A DNA stretch of 64,000 bases from Thermoplasmata archaeon (GTDB lineage: Archaea > Thermoplasmatota > Thermoplasmata > Thermoplasmatales > Thermoplasmataceae), in contig JAKAAY010000003.1 of NCBI GenBank assembly GCA_021802055.1, forward strand, positions 26,720-90,719, written 5' to 3'. Shown piece after piece: positions 1 to 7,644 of this stretch. The notes below the pieces were generated by a model. That model saw only the letters and a program-made list of their open reading frames with translations. It ran no database searches and had not been told where the DNA came from. Position 1 is the stretch's first letter. Each line of letters opens with the position of its first letter. The position numbers and the translations under genes are program-made.

Positions 1-695
1 GACCATTCTGGGCAACCGTTATCTATGCGGGAATTCCTCTTATATATCTTTTCCTGCTTCCAGTGCTTGACAGAAGCGAAAATTTGAAGATGCAGGATCG
101 GACCGTGCATGTTGCACTGGGGATATCCGGTATTGCTTATCTGATTGGACTTTCCGTCTGGGGAGCCGTAGATTATGGAATTGAGGTGGCATACTGGGCC
201 TTCATTTTGTTCTTTGCAGGCATAGCTATTCCAGTCTATCTCGTTACGAGATACATCACAGACGCCGTAAAATCAGGTAAGTTCAAGGAAGCCTCGCTTC
301 CAGCGATGATAGTCCTTATGACACTCATTGCGGTATTCTCGTTTGTATCGGGGATTGGCATAACATCTTACCTCGCTTCTCCAGACACTGGTAATGCCGC
401 AATCATGATCGTGTTGCTGGTGATTACAGTCCTACTCGTTGTTTCCGCGATAGCAATGATCCTTGGGATCCTTCCGGAGATTACCTGGAAGAGCGATAAA
501 AGGATGTCCGGGAGCAGCTACACTTTCCTGGGCGCAGGATACGCCTTCTGTGCGATTGCGCTCGTATCCGTAATGATGGTGATTTCCCCATACGGCGTAT
601 ACAACGGGTCGCTTTACGGAATTGGACTGGGTCTGCTGTTCATAATAATGGCTGCAATGCTGAGGCTATACAGGTCATACGTCTACCACGAGTAA
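1..695 (+). CDS. Cytochrome b/b6-like membrane protein, C-terminal part (5' end outside window)
   Basis: The reading frame is open from base 3 with no stop, so the gene very probably begins before the window; the GTG at 63 is an internal codon rather than a convincing start. The visible 231 residues are highly hydrophobic with about six membrane segments. Near the beginning a segment ending in the motif LPVLDRSEN is followed by a charged stretch and another helix, which is how the C-terminal (subunit IV-like) half of cytochrome b proteins looks (usually PFLDRS). In that family the protein carries electrons between quinol and a Rieske/cupredoxin partner in the membrane. The next gene, convergent on the other strand, encodes a cupredoxin, which fits a respiratory locus. 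No heme-ligating His pair is visible because the N-terminal half is missing, so another polytopic membrane protein remains possible. Confidence 0.55.
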   Translation, partial: PFWATVIYAGIPLIYLFLLPVLDRSENLKMQDRTVHVALGISGIAYLIGLSVWGAVDYGIEVAYWAFILFFAGIAIPVYLVTRYITDAVKSGKFKEASLPAMIVLMTLIAVFSFVSGIGITSYLASPDTGNAAIMIVLLVITVLLVVSAIAMILGILPEITWKSDKRMSGSSYTFLGAGYAFCAIALVSVMMVISPYGVYNGSLYGIGLGLLFIIMAAMLRLYRSYVYHE

Positions 696-727
696 GGTGC
701 AGCGGAAGACCTGGAATGGGCCTTAGC

Positions 728-1345
728 TCAGTAGGCCTCAATAGACCCCATCATCCAGCCCGGAGTTTCCATTGGGCCAGCACCACAAGGGCACATGCAT
801 CCCCAGCTGTATACACCTGCCTGCCCTATCTCGAAGAAAGCGGTAACGTTGTATCCAATCTCCACGGGTATGTTTACCGTACTCTCAGGGAGCCCAATTG
901 TGAAGGTGTGCGAGATGTCAGCATAGGGAACCGATGTTACTGTCTCCCCGCGTGAAAGTGCACTTGGCGAGGCGAGGGTGGAATTGTCCTTCAGGAGTAT
1001 GGCCTGGTTTCCCAGGGTGCCAGTTACCTGAGAGTATGATGTAGCAAAGGGCGGACTCACCATGCTGTCGTAGGAGACGATGTTGATCCGTATGATCTCG
1101 CCAACGGGGAGACGTATCACTGACGAACTCCTCATTGTCCCATTCTGCAGCACGTAAAAGGCCGGCTGCATCCCAAGTGTGGAGTTAAAATAGCTGTCTT
1201 TTACCACCAGATTTATGGTGAATACATTGCTTTGCGGGAAGGATAATTGAGTCGACTGTGAAGGAGCATATGACGAGCCCGCAGCAACACCTACCAGCAT
1301 TCCGGCGGTAGCTACGGCCATAACCAGGTACGCAATTTTATCCAT
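728..1345 (-). CDS. Secreted/anchored cupredoxin-like protein with unusual Cys-rich metal site
   Basis: 205 residues. An N-terminal hydrophobic segment (about residues 5-24) should export or anchor the protein outside the membrane. The rest is beta-rich and Asn/Ser/Thr-rich, as in archaeal extracytoplasmic proteins. A SHTFTI motif near residue 146 resembles the first copper-ligand His loop of sulfocyanin/rusticyanin-type cupredoxins. The C-terminus reads GVYSWGCMCPCGAGPM, resembling the last cupredoxin loop of cytochrome oxidase subunit II (C-x3-C-G-x2-H-x2-M). Here a third Cys lies between the usual two and the His is absent, with several Met after it. The likely role is electron transfer next to the cytochrome b-like protein. 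Copper or CuA binding is inferred only. A TATA-like ATTAAATG lies about 25 bases before the ATG. Confidence 0.6.
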   Translation of the reverse strand: MDKIAYLVMAVATAGMLVGVAAGSSYAPSQSTQLSFPQSNVFTINLVVKDSYFNSTLGMQPAFYVLQNGTMRSSSVIRLPVGEIIRINIVSYDSMVSPPFATSYSQVTGTLGNQAILLKDNSTLASPSALSRGETVTSVPYADISHTFTIGLPESTVNIPVEIGYNVTAFFEIGQAGVYSWGCMCPCGAGPMETPGWMMGSIEAY

Positions 1346-1365
1346 ATTATATCACAAGATACATT

Positions 1366-1436
1366 TAATGAGTCAAATGATAAGAAGTGATGACCTCACA
1401 GGTGAGAACGGTTTATATCCACAGAGTAATGAGTCA
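1366..1436. repeat. Pair of TAATGAGTCA direct repeats 61 bp apart
   Basis: The 10-mer TAATGAGTCA occurs at 1366-1375 and again at 1427-1436, each followed by a similar AAATGAT/ATGAT tail. The first copy overlaps the TATA-like region of the cupredoxin gene and the second overlaps the stop codon of the DUF1015 gene. Between them is a short inverted repeat, CTCAC/GTGAG, at about 1395-1406. This could be a regulator binding array for the cupredoxin promoter; there is no direct evidence. Confidence 0.35.
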
Positions 1437-2624
1437 ATGATCCATGCAATTAATGGCAATCCCTGAAGGTATTTTAGGGTAGAAGTATGTTGATTTCTGA
1501 GGCAGGATCTGATTCTTAAGCACCACTTTTATGAAATTCTCCTTTTCCCACGGAGGCATTATTAGGGAAATTGCAGCGGTCCTACCATCCACGCTCCTGA
1601 TGGCTTCCGCCAGGTCATTTGTGTAAAGAACGTTTCTTTCAATTTCTACTTCTGACAACCCCAGACATCTTGTTAATATTATCTCATTTACTATTGCAGT
1701 GAGGGGGACCTCAGTGTCAGGAGCATATGCAGGTAAAAGTGGTGAAACAACATCTTTTCTGATCTTCAGGCAGCGGTACTGTCCGTCATATAGAATCAGT
1801 CCCGGTGATTTCGTAAAGTCACTCCTCGTCTCCACTTCGAAGTATTCCTGAATTCTGGTGGCCCAGTCCTTATTGGGGATATCTGTCTTTACAATCCTGT
1901 GGATCCCGGCAATGAGGAGGCCAGGATCATGCACGGAGGTTATGTATGCCATGGAATAACTCCAGAATTCCCTGGCATTTCCATCGCTCATGTCAGCGAG
2001 AGCCTGTGTGGCTGCAAGTCTGTGATGGCCGTCAGCCACTATTGAGTTCTCGCTATCGAGTGAACTCCTGATTTCCTCAATCACTGCCTGATCCTCAATC
2101 AAATATACCTTGTTTACGACGTTGAGTGGCTCCTCAAAAGAGAATAGCCTGGCAGAGGTCTGAAGTGCAGACCTGAGGAGCTTCTCAAATTTTGAGCTGG
2201 ACACCAATAGGAAAATGGGCTCCGGTTGGCATCCCAGCGTTGACATCAGCTGCATTCTCCCCTTCCTGGGCCCGTCAAAGGTTTTCTCATGGGGCTTCAC
2301 AGTTCCGTCTATGGGGTAAATACCGGCCAGTGCAATGATCCCAAGGCGCTGCAGGTTCTGGTTTGCATAGGAGAATTCCTGAGAGACCAGAAGCACAACA
2401 TCCCTGTCGGGACGCTTGATTCTCCCTTCAGAAATCCAGCGGTCGATGATTTGCCTAGGAGTGCCCATTCCATCGCTTTCGGCTGGCAGGGTCAGATGCA
2501 CTATGTTCTCGCGATTCTTCTTCAGATCATCTTCCTGAGGCTTGAGGATTGTGTCAAAGGGGGGAGCTATGAATGTGGAAATGTTTCCCTGATATATCAG
2601 CGGTTTGAAGGGCTTGATTCTCAT
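1434..2624 (-). CDS. DUF1015 family protein
   Basis: 396 residues. The protein begins MRIKPFKPLIYQG and soon has APPFDTI, then GTVKPHEKTFDGP near residue 110, and IVADGHHRLAA near residue 195. These are the hallmark motifs of DUF1015, a broadly distributed family of unknown biochemical role sometimes found near serine metabolism genes. The HEKT and DGHHR motifs look like a conserved active site. The start codon overlaps the stop of the endonuclease IV gene by four bases (ATGA), so the two are co-transcribed and translationally coupled. Length is normal for the family and nothing suggests decay. Confidence 0.85.
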   Translation of the reverse strand: MRIKPFKPLIYQGNISTFIAPPFDTILKPQEDDLKKNRENIVHLTLPAESDGMGTPRQIIDRWISEGRIKRPDRDVVLLVSQEFSYANQNLQRLGIIALAGIYPIDGTVKPHEKTFDGPRKGRMQLMSTLGCQPEPIFLLVSSSKFEKLLRSALQTSARLFSFEEPLNVVNKVYLIEDQAVIEEIRSSLDSENSIVADGHHRLAATQALADMSDGNAREFWSYSMAYITSVHDPGLLIAGIHRIVKTDIPNKDWATRIQEYFEVETRSDFTKSPGLILYDGQYRCLKIRKDVVSPLLPAYAPDTEVPLTAIVNEIILTRCLGLSEVEIERNVLYTNDLAEAIRSVDGRTAAISLIMPPWEKENFIKVVLKNQILPQKSTYFYPKIPSGIAINCMDH

Positions 2625-3484
2625 ATCCTCTCCATCCTGAATACAGATTCCAGCGCCTTGATATCAGACGGATAACCGGGTTCGCCGCTGGGAGTTTCCA
2701 GGATCATGGGGAGTTCCCTGAGTCTCTCATCATTGATGAAGTTTGAGACGCCATCTAATCCAAGCTGGCCTTTTCCTATCTGCTCATGCCTGTCAACTCT
2801 GCTCCCCATTTCCTTCTTGGAATCATTGAGATGGAATCCCTTCAGATATTTTCTCCCTATAACAGAATCGAACTGATCAAACGTTTCAGCATATCCATTT
2901 GGCGACTTTATATCGTATCCTGAGGCAAATACATGACACGTATCAAAGCATATTCCCACGCTCTTCTTTTCTGTTACCCCATCTATCATTGAAGCGAGTT
3001 GCTCAAAGCGGTAACCAACCGTGCTTCCCTGTCCTGCGGCTGTCTCCAGAAGCAGAGTCACTCTCATTCCATCGTAGAAAGTGGAATTGATCATATTCGA
3101 GATGCTTCTTAAGGCAGAATTTTCCCCAGTTCCTGCTGCAGAACCGGGGTGAACCACGAGGTAATCAATCTGGAGCTGATCGGCTCTACGGAGTTCTTCT
3201 GTCAACCCATTTTTCACCTTCGCGGAAAGCTCCTCATCCTTTGTGCCCATATTGAGAAGATATGATGCATGGACCATAAGTTTGCTGAATCCTCCATTTC
3301 TAGTACCGGCCACAAACTTATCTGCGTCCTCCGGGGGGATGGGTTTGGCCTTCCACTGCATCTGGTTCTTTGAAAAGATCTGGAAAGAACTGAATCCAAA
3401 CACTGCGGCTCTTTCGGGCGAAAGATAAATGCCACCTGATGTAGAAATGTGGCCGCCAAGGATCACTTCATCCAGCATTCCCAT
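2621..3484 (-). CDS. nfo: Endonuclease IV (AP endonuclease)
   Basis: 287 residues, the normal length for endonuclease IV, a TIM-barrel enzyme with three metals that cleaves DNA 5' to abasic sites in base-excision repair. Recognisable family blocks are LGGHISTSGG at residue 9, FQIFSKNQMQW near 34, LMVHASYLLN near 68, VVHPGSAAGTG near 109, LLLETAAGQGS near 144, GICFDTCHVFASGYD near 177, GFHLNDSKKEMGSRVDRHE near 216 and LETPSG near 261. The metal-ligand His, Glu and Asp residues in these blocks are all present. The first ATG (3484) is preceded by a GGAG at short spacing; a second in-frame ATG lies two codons later. It is the first gene of a two-gene operon with the DUF1015 gene. Confidence 0.95.
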   Translation of the reverse strand: MGMLDEVILGGHISTSGGIYLSPERAAVFGFSSFQIFSKNQMQWKAKPIPPEDADKFVAGTRNGGFSKLMVHASYLLNMGTKDEELSAKVKNGLTEELRRADQLQIDYLVVHPGSAAGTGENSALRSISNMINSTFYDGMRVTLLLETAAGQGSTVGYRFEQLASMIDGVTEKKSVGICFDTCHVFASGYDIKSPNGYAETFDQFDSVIGRKYLKGFHLNDSKKEMGSRVDRHEQIGKGQLGLDGVSNFINDERLRELPMILETPSGEPGYPSDIKALESVFRMERI

Positions 3485-3563
3485 TTCTCCTTCATATGGA
3501 AACGAATATAATTAATTTCCATGCTTATCAACTACCGACCTGGAAGTCAGCACCATAGAATAC

Positions 3564-4265
3564 CTAGCGCTGGATGAGCATATTGATGAACTGGTAGACA
3601 TGCATCGCAAGCGCGGGGTTATCAGTATATCCGCATTCATCAAGATCGGGGCCGGCAATCATTGCCCTGACCTTGTCGCTTGCGACATCCGTTGCTACGA
3701 TGCCCTCTTTCTTAAAAGCTTCGGCATTTTCCGGGACGCGCTTGTTGGGAGGCGTGACGAACACCACTCTCACACCTCTTTTTATGGCATTTTCTATGGG
3801 TTTTTTGAGATCACTCCTTATCTCGCTGATTCTGGGCGTTGCAATGAAGAGTTCCTGTTCGGTGAGATTGATCACCTCCACAAGCTTGTCCATGACTTTC
3901 TGATGCCCGTAAATGGTGTAGATAAGTTGCGGTTCACCCTTTGATGGCAGCTGATCCTGCAGTTCCTTGAGGTCACTGAAGAGGTTCTGAATCTTGAGGT
4001 CCATGTTCCTTCTTATTGTAGAGAGATCCTCCGGCTTGAACATCTTTGGCCTGCCTTCTGTCTCCTTGGCAAAACCCTGCTCCACAAGGGATTCCATCAC
4101 CTTGTATGCAGAGGTCCTGGGGATCTGGGCGGTGTCAGCAATGGTATCAGCATTTGCCACACCATGATACACAAGGGCTGCAAATCCCTGTGCCTCATAG
4201 GAAGAAAGACCGAGCATCTTGAGCATGCCTACTATTCTTTCAAACCTTTCAGAATTTACGACCAC
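3564..4265 (-). CDS. TrmB-family transcriptional regulator
   Basis: About 233 residues from the preferred GTG start at 4265. The N-terminal winged-helix domain reads MLGLSSYEAQGFAALVYHG, then IPRTSAYKVMESLVEQGF, the typical TrmB DNA-binding region. It is followed by a short coiled segment and a C-terminal domain with IYGHQKVMDKLVEVI and LFIATPRIS, as in TrmB proteins with a PLD-like effector domain. TrmB proteins often sense sugars and control sugar uptake or glycolysis in archaea; the target here is unknown. The frame can be extended upstream to 4337, but that stretch contains AT-rich promoter-like DNA and would encode an odd Cys-rich leader, so I rejected it. An ATG at 4226 is the alternative start. 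Confidence 0.8.
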   Translation of the reverse strand: MVVNSERFERIVGMLKMLGLSSYEAQGFAALVYHGVANADTIADTAQIPRTSAYKVMESLVEQGFAKETEGRPKMFKPEDLSTIRRNMDLKIQNLFSDLKELQDQLPSKGEPQLIYTIYGHQKVMDKLVEVINLTEQELFIATPRISEIRSDLKKPIENAIKRGVRVVFVTPPNKRVPENAEAFKKEGIVATDVASDKVRAMIAGPDLDECGYTDNPALAMHVYQFINMLIQR

Positions 4266-4452
4266 AACTACAAATGATATCACTATTAATATTGATTTGC
4301 AGCACTGGCAGCATGATTGGCACCCGCGCCCAAGCAAAGAGCCTTCAAAAGCAGTGGACCAGGGCTGAACGGCACTAGGTTCCTGTCGGATGAAGAAATA
4401 GTCCAGACCGGATGCCTACTGAAAAATATTTCATACCGGGATCATATGGTAA

Positions 4453-4887
4453 GTGATGATACTCGGCGCTGACGAACTCAGGATCCTTCTCAAGGAAGAT
4501 GGATTCCTCCGGAACCTTGACATTGAAGTAATTGAAGCATCTCAGGGTAGGATGGAGGTGTCTGTCCCTTTCGACGATAAGATCATGCGTATGGGAGGCA
4601 TAGTGAATGGAGGCGCGATAATGTCACTTTGTGACCTTGTTGGCGGGCTTTGCATAATGACCCGCGATCCAGAGGTCATGAATCAGGTAACGGTCGACAT
4701 GCAGGTAAACTTCCTGAAAGCCATATCAAACGGGCCGGTCAGGGCGGTTGGAAAGAGCGTCAAGATAGGGAAGACCATTGCTTACTCCGAGATGATTATC
4801 TACGACGGGCAGGGAAACGAGTGTGCCAGGGGATCAGGCAACTGGTACCTGTACAGGGGTGAAGGAAACTGGACGAATTCCCGATAA
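4453..4887 (+). CDS. PaaI-like hotdog-fold thioesterase
   Basis: 144 residues. The central motif GGIVNGGAIMSLCDLVGGL (about residues 48-66) is the catalytic helix of hotdog thioesterases of the PaaI type (usual form HGG..ATLADTA). It is followed by the beta strands VDMQVNFLKA and RAVGKSVKIGKTIAYSEM. Such enzymes hydrolyse acyl-CoA thioesters; the substrate cannot be told from sequence. The family His before the GG is replaced by Asn (VNGG), as in many PaaI subtypes. Its 3' end overlaps the beginning of the coaBC reading frame, linking it to CoA biosynthesis. Confidence 0.85.
   Translation: MMILGADELRILLKEDGFLRNLDIEVIEASQGRMEVSVPFDDKIMRMGGIVNGGAIMSLCDLVGGLCIMTRDPEVMNQVTVDMQVNFLKAISNGPVRAVGKSVKIGKTIAYSEMIIYDGQGNECARGSGNWYLYRGEGNWTNSR
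4856..4871 (+). promoter_or_regulatory. Shine-Dalgarno and CTG initiator of coaBC
   Basis: GGGGTGA at 4856-4862 pairs well with the archaeal 16S 3' end (GGTGA core). It lies six bases before CTG 4869-4871. No ATG, GTG or TTG occurs in the frame between the upstream stop (4860-4862) and the conserved CoaC beta strand. This site therefore decides the start. Confidence 0.6.
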
Positions 4888-6080
4888 ACAGAGAAGGCAG
4901 CCTTTACGGCAAAAGAGTTATTTTCGCAGTAACGGGAAGTGTGTCGGTGTACCGCATGCTGGACATCATGCGGGACTTCCGGAGGCAGGGGGCCGAAGTA
5001 CATGTGGTTGCAAGCAGGGACGCAACAGAGATGGTCTCAGTGGAACTCTTCGCGTGGGCATCAGGAAATGAGGTTATCACGGAGATCGGCGGCAGGCTTG
5101 AACACATCTCTCTTCTTGAGGAGAACAGGGAGAACACCGTTCTTATTATGGCGCCCTCAACCTTCAACACGTTGGGCAAAATGGCCTCGGGCATATCCGA
5201 TACACCTCCAACGGTGTTTTTTGCAAATGCGCTTGGCCTGAATCTTCCTGTGGTGGCGTCACCTGTGATGCACATGGGCATGATGCAGAATCCATTCAAC
5301 CTTGAAAATATCCAGAGGCTTAGGGAATACGGAGTCATAATAATGGAACCAAAGGTTGAAGAGGGCAAGGCAAAGATACAGGGAAGCATGGAATTCATCG
5401 ATTATGCCTGCAGGGCACTCTCATCCAAGCCGCTGAAGGAGAAGAGGATTCTGATTCTCTCTGGAAGAAGCGAAGAGGGAATTGATCCTGTGAGGCTGCT
5501 CACAAACAGGTCAACCGGGATCACGGGATTCTGGCTTTCCAGGAGCGCTTTCAGGATGGGTGCATATGTCACCTATATAGGAAACTGCACAAGAATTCTG
5601 CCCTCATACGTAGATTTCAGGGAATGTTACGACACGGACAGGTTTGAAGCATTTGCCATGGAGGAAATCGGGGCAAAGCACTATGATGCGATAATTGTTT
5701 GCGCTGCCCTGTCTGACTTCAAACTTGACCGGGTACAGGCGCAAAAAATTCCAAGCGAAAGCCCAATCTCATTAAGCCTTGTGACCAGAGGCAAGGTGAT
5801 TCAGGAAATCAGGAAACATTATGACGGTACGTTGGTCGCATTCCGTCTCTCTTCAGGCGAGTCTGTGAAATCTGTTCAGGGGAAAATGGACGAAACCGGC
5901 GCCGACCTGATTGTTTACAATGATTACGAGATGCCAGGTGGCCCCTTTGGAGAGATCCATTCCGGCTACACCATCATTGGCAAGGAGGGAAGCAGAAACC
6001 TGCCACAGAACACCAAGGAAAGGAACATGATGGAGATCGTCCGGCACATCTCAGAGATCATCAGGCAGGTGCGTAAATGA
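4869..6080 (+). CDS. coaBC: Phosphopantothenoylcysteine decarboxylase/phosphopantothenate-cysteine ligase (CoaBC), probable CTG start
   Basis: The bifunctional flavoprotein makes 4'-phosphopantetheine from phosphopantothenate and cysteine in coenzyme A synthesis. The N-terminal CoaC block GKRVIFAVTGSVSVYRM lies upstream of the first GTG/ATG of the frame, so the 4941 GTG would cut off the FMN-binding first strand. The only plausible initiator before it is CTG at 4869, preceded by GGGGTGA (4856-4862), a good Shine-Dalgarno match six bases away. An in-frame stop at 4860-4862 closes the frame. From CTG the protein is 403 residues, the usual length. MHMGMMQNP (CoaC) and, in CoaB, GRSEEGIDPVRLLTNRSTG and CAALSDF are present. 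It overlaps the thioesterase gene by 19 bases and the hydrolase gene downstream by four. Confidence 0.9.
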   Translation: MDEFPINREGSLYGKRVIFAVTGSVSVYRMLDIMRDFRRQGAEVHVVASRDATEMVSVELFAWASGNEVITEIGGRLEHISLLEENRENTVLIMAPSTFNTLGKMASGISDTPPTVFFANALGLNLPVVASPVMHMGMMQNPFNLENIQRLREYGVIIMEPKVEEGKAKIQGSMEFIDYACRALSSKPLKEKRILILSGRSEEGIDPVRLLTNRSTGITGFWLSRSAFRMGAYVTYIGNCTRILPSYVDFRECYDTDRFEAFAMEEIGAKHYDAIIVCAALSDFKLDRVQAQKIPSESPISLSLVTRGKVIQEIRKHYDGTLVAFRLSSGESVKSVQGKMDETGADLIVYNDYEMPGGPFGEIHSGYTIIGKEGSRNLPQNTKERNMMEIVRHISEIIRQVRK

Positions 6081-6841
6081 TGATCCGGGTTGTGGGGCTT
6101 GAGCTTGACCGCATCTCACTCAAGGAGTTTGAAGCTCAGGGAGGCCGGAACATTGAATCCCAACTTAAAAGTGAAAATTATGATGTCCTGCTCCTGCCTG
6201 AGAAGTGGATCACGGATCCTTTGGAAGCAGAAAATCCAGTGGTGGACTTCTTCCTCGACCTGTCTAGGGATTCAGGAAGCATAATCGTACCCGGCAGCCT
6301 CTCCCTGAAAAACGGGGAAGGCTTTTCCAACTCTTCACCCGTGATTATTGATGGACGCCTCGTTTCCTGGCAGCATAAGATGAACCCGTACAGGATCGAG
6401 AGAGAATCCATGGCCAGGGGGAACGCATTGAACATCTATAACACAAAATTTGGCAGGATTTCAGTCGCAATCTGCTATGATATAGATTTTCCGTACTTTG
6501 CCAAGATCTCTGCCCTGAACGGCGTGGTATTGATCCTTAATCCCTCCCTCATACCTGCACAGTTCCACAGGGAATGGCATATGTATGTTGAATCCCGAGC
6601 CCTGGAGAACCGCATCTCAATGTTCTCTGTGAATTCATCCGAGGAGATCTTTGGCGGCAATTCTATCGCTGTATGGCCCTACTCAGACTGGATAGGGGTG
6701 AGGATACAGACCATCCATTCTGATGGAAAGATCCTAAGGGCGGAGATTGATCCGGACAGTTTCGCCTCCATACGTAAATCAAGGGCAGAGGAAGATCCTG
6801 GCAGCTATTCACTCAAAGAAGGCTCGGTTAATTATTTCTGA
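6077..6841 (+). CDS. Carbon-nitrogen hydrolase (nitrilase superfamily)
   Basis: 254 residues. The Glu-Lys-Cys triad of the nitrilase superfamily can be seen: LLLPEKWI (Glu, about residue 39), WQHKMNPYRIE (Lys, near 99) and VAICYDIDFPYFA (Cys, near 134). These enzymes cleave amides or nitriles, and the superfamily branch (omega-amidase, N-carbamoyl hydrolase, deaminated-glutathione amidase) cannot be assigned from this sequence. The ATG overlaps the coaBC stop by four bases, so the two are translationally coupled; a role in pantetheine or amide salvage is possible but is only an inference from position. The 3' end overlaps the convergent alpha/beta hydrolase gene by 33 bases. Confidence 0.85.
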   Translation: MMIRVVGLELDRISLKEFEAQGGRNIESQLKSENYDVLLLPEKWITDPLEAENPVVDFFLDLSRDSGSIIVPGSLSLKNGEGFSNSSPVIIDGRLVSWQHKMNPYRIERESMARGNALNIYNTKFGRISVAICYDIDFPYFAKISALNGVVLILNPSLIPAQFHREWHMYVESRALENRISMFSVNSSEEIFGGNSIAVWPYSDWIGVRIQTIHSDGKILRAEIDPDSFASIRKSRAEEDPGSYSLKEGSVNYF

Positions 6842-7510
6842 CACTTCCTCTGAATTTGTGAGGTGTGGTAGATGTCCTGCACCCTCAATGATATGCACCG
6901 CACTGGATGGTATGAACTCTGCAAATTTTCTCGAGTATGATACCGGTATCATTTCATCCATCGACCCCCATATGATGTGAGTCTTGGAGCGTATGGACAA
7001 GAGCTCTTCCGGCTTGAGCCTCTGCGATTCCAGCGAGTTGTTCCTCACGATGTTCTCTATCACTGTCCTGTTGTTGTACTTGCTCATTGCCATTGCAGCC
7101 TCTATGAATTCCTGCCCTTTTCCCAACTGGGCCACAGAGGGATTCAGCCCGGCACTGTCCAGAAGGAAAAGGTACCGAGGCCTGAGCATGGATGAAGCCA
7201 GCTTTGCAGCAAGCCACCCTCCATACGAACTCCCAGCTATGGCAACCGGAGAAACGCTGTTTTCCCGCAGGAACTCATCTATGATGCTGCACTGAAGATC
7301 TACCGTATATTCGACGTTCGGCTTGGCAGATCTCCCATGTCCCGGCAGATCCAGGAAATATACTTCCAGGTCAGTTCTGAGGTGCCTGTGAAGTCTGAGC
7401 CAGGAATTCCCAGTCCCTCCAAGGCCATGAAGAAAAATTACCGGGATATCGCCGTCGTTGTGTAGATAGGAAATGTCTCCGAACGAGGTGCGGGTGATCT
7501 GTCTGTCCAT
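6809..7510 (-). CDS. Alpha/beta-fold hydrolase
   Basis: 233 residues with a complete catalytic triad: nucleophile Ser in AGSSYGGWLAAK (about residue 94), Asp in WGSMDEMIPV (about 184) and His in EGAGHLPHL (about 212). The oxyanion-hole motif FLHGLGGTGNSW lies near residue 25 and LDLPGHGRS near 54. The fold is that of small esterases, lipases and C-C hydrolases; the substrate is unknown. It is cytoplasmic, with no signal peptide. It is a single gene convergent with the nitrilase-family gene, with a 33-base overlap at the 3' ends. Confidence 0.85.
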   Translation of the reverse strand: MDRQITRTSFGDISYLHNDGDIPVIFLHGLGGTGNSWLRLHRHLRTDLEVYFLDLPGHGRSAKPNVEYTVDLQCSIIDEFLRENSVSPVAIAGSSYGGWLAAKLASSMLRPRYLFLLDSAGLNPSVAQLGKGQEFIEAAMAMSKYNNRTVIENIVRNNSLESQRLKPEELLSIRSKTHIIWGSMDEMIPVSYSRKFAEFIPSSAVHIIEGAGHLPHLTNSEEVSEIINRAFFE

Positions 7511-7644
7511 AATAAACCTTCACAGTGAAACGGCGTTGGGATAAGAAATTTGAGGATATTTGTGCATCTCTGCACAAGAGTCCCGGAGGTCAGGATCTTT
7601 GCTATTTAAGTTTATAGAAATTTAGTTTTATTGTGTCGTAATAA

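Noticed and set aside
4266..4337. 24-codon N-terminal extension of the TrmB regulator
   Set aside because: It encodes a Cys-rich stretch and contains AT-rich promoter-like DNA; the TrmB domain begins later.
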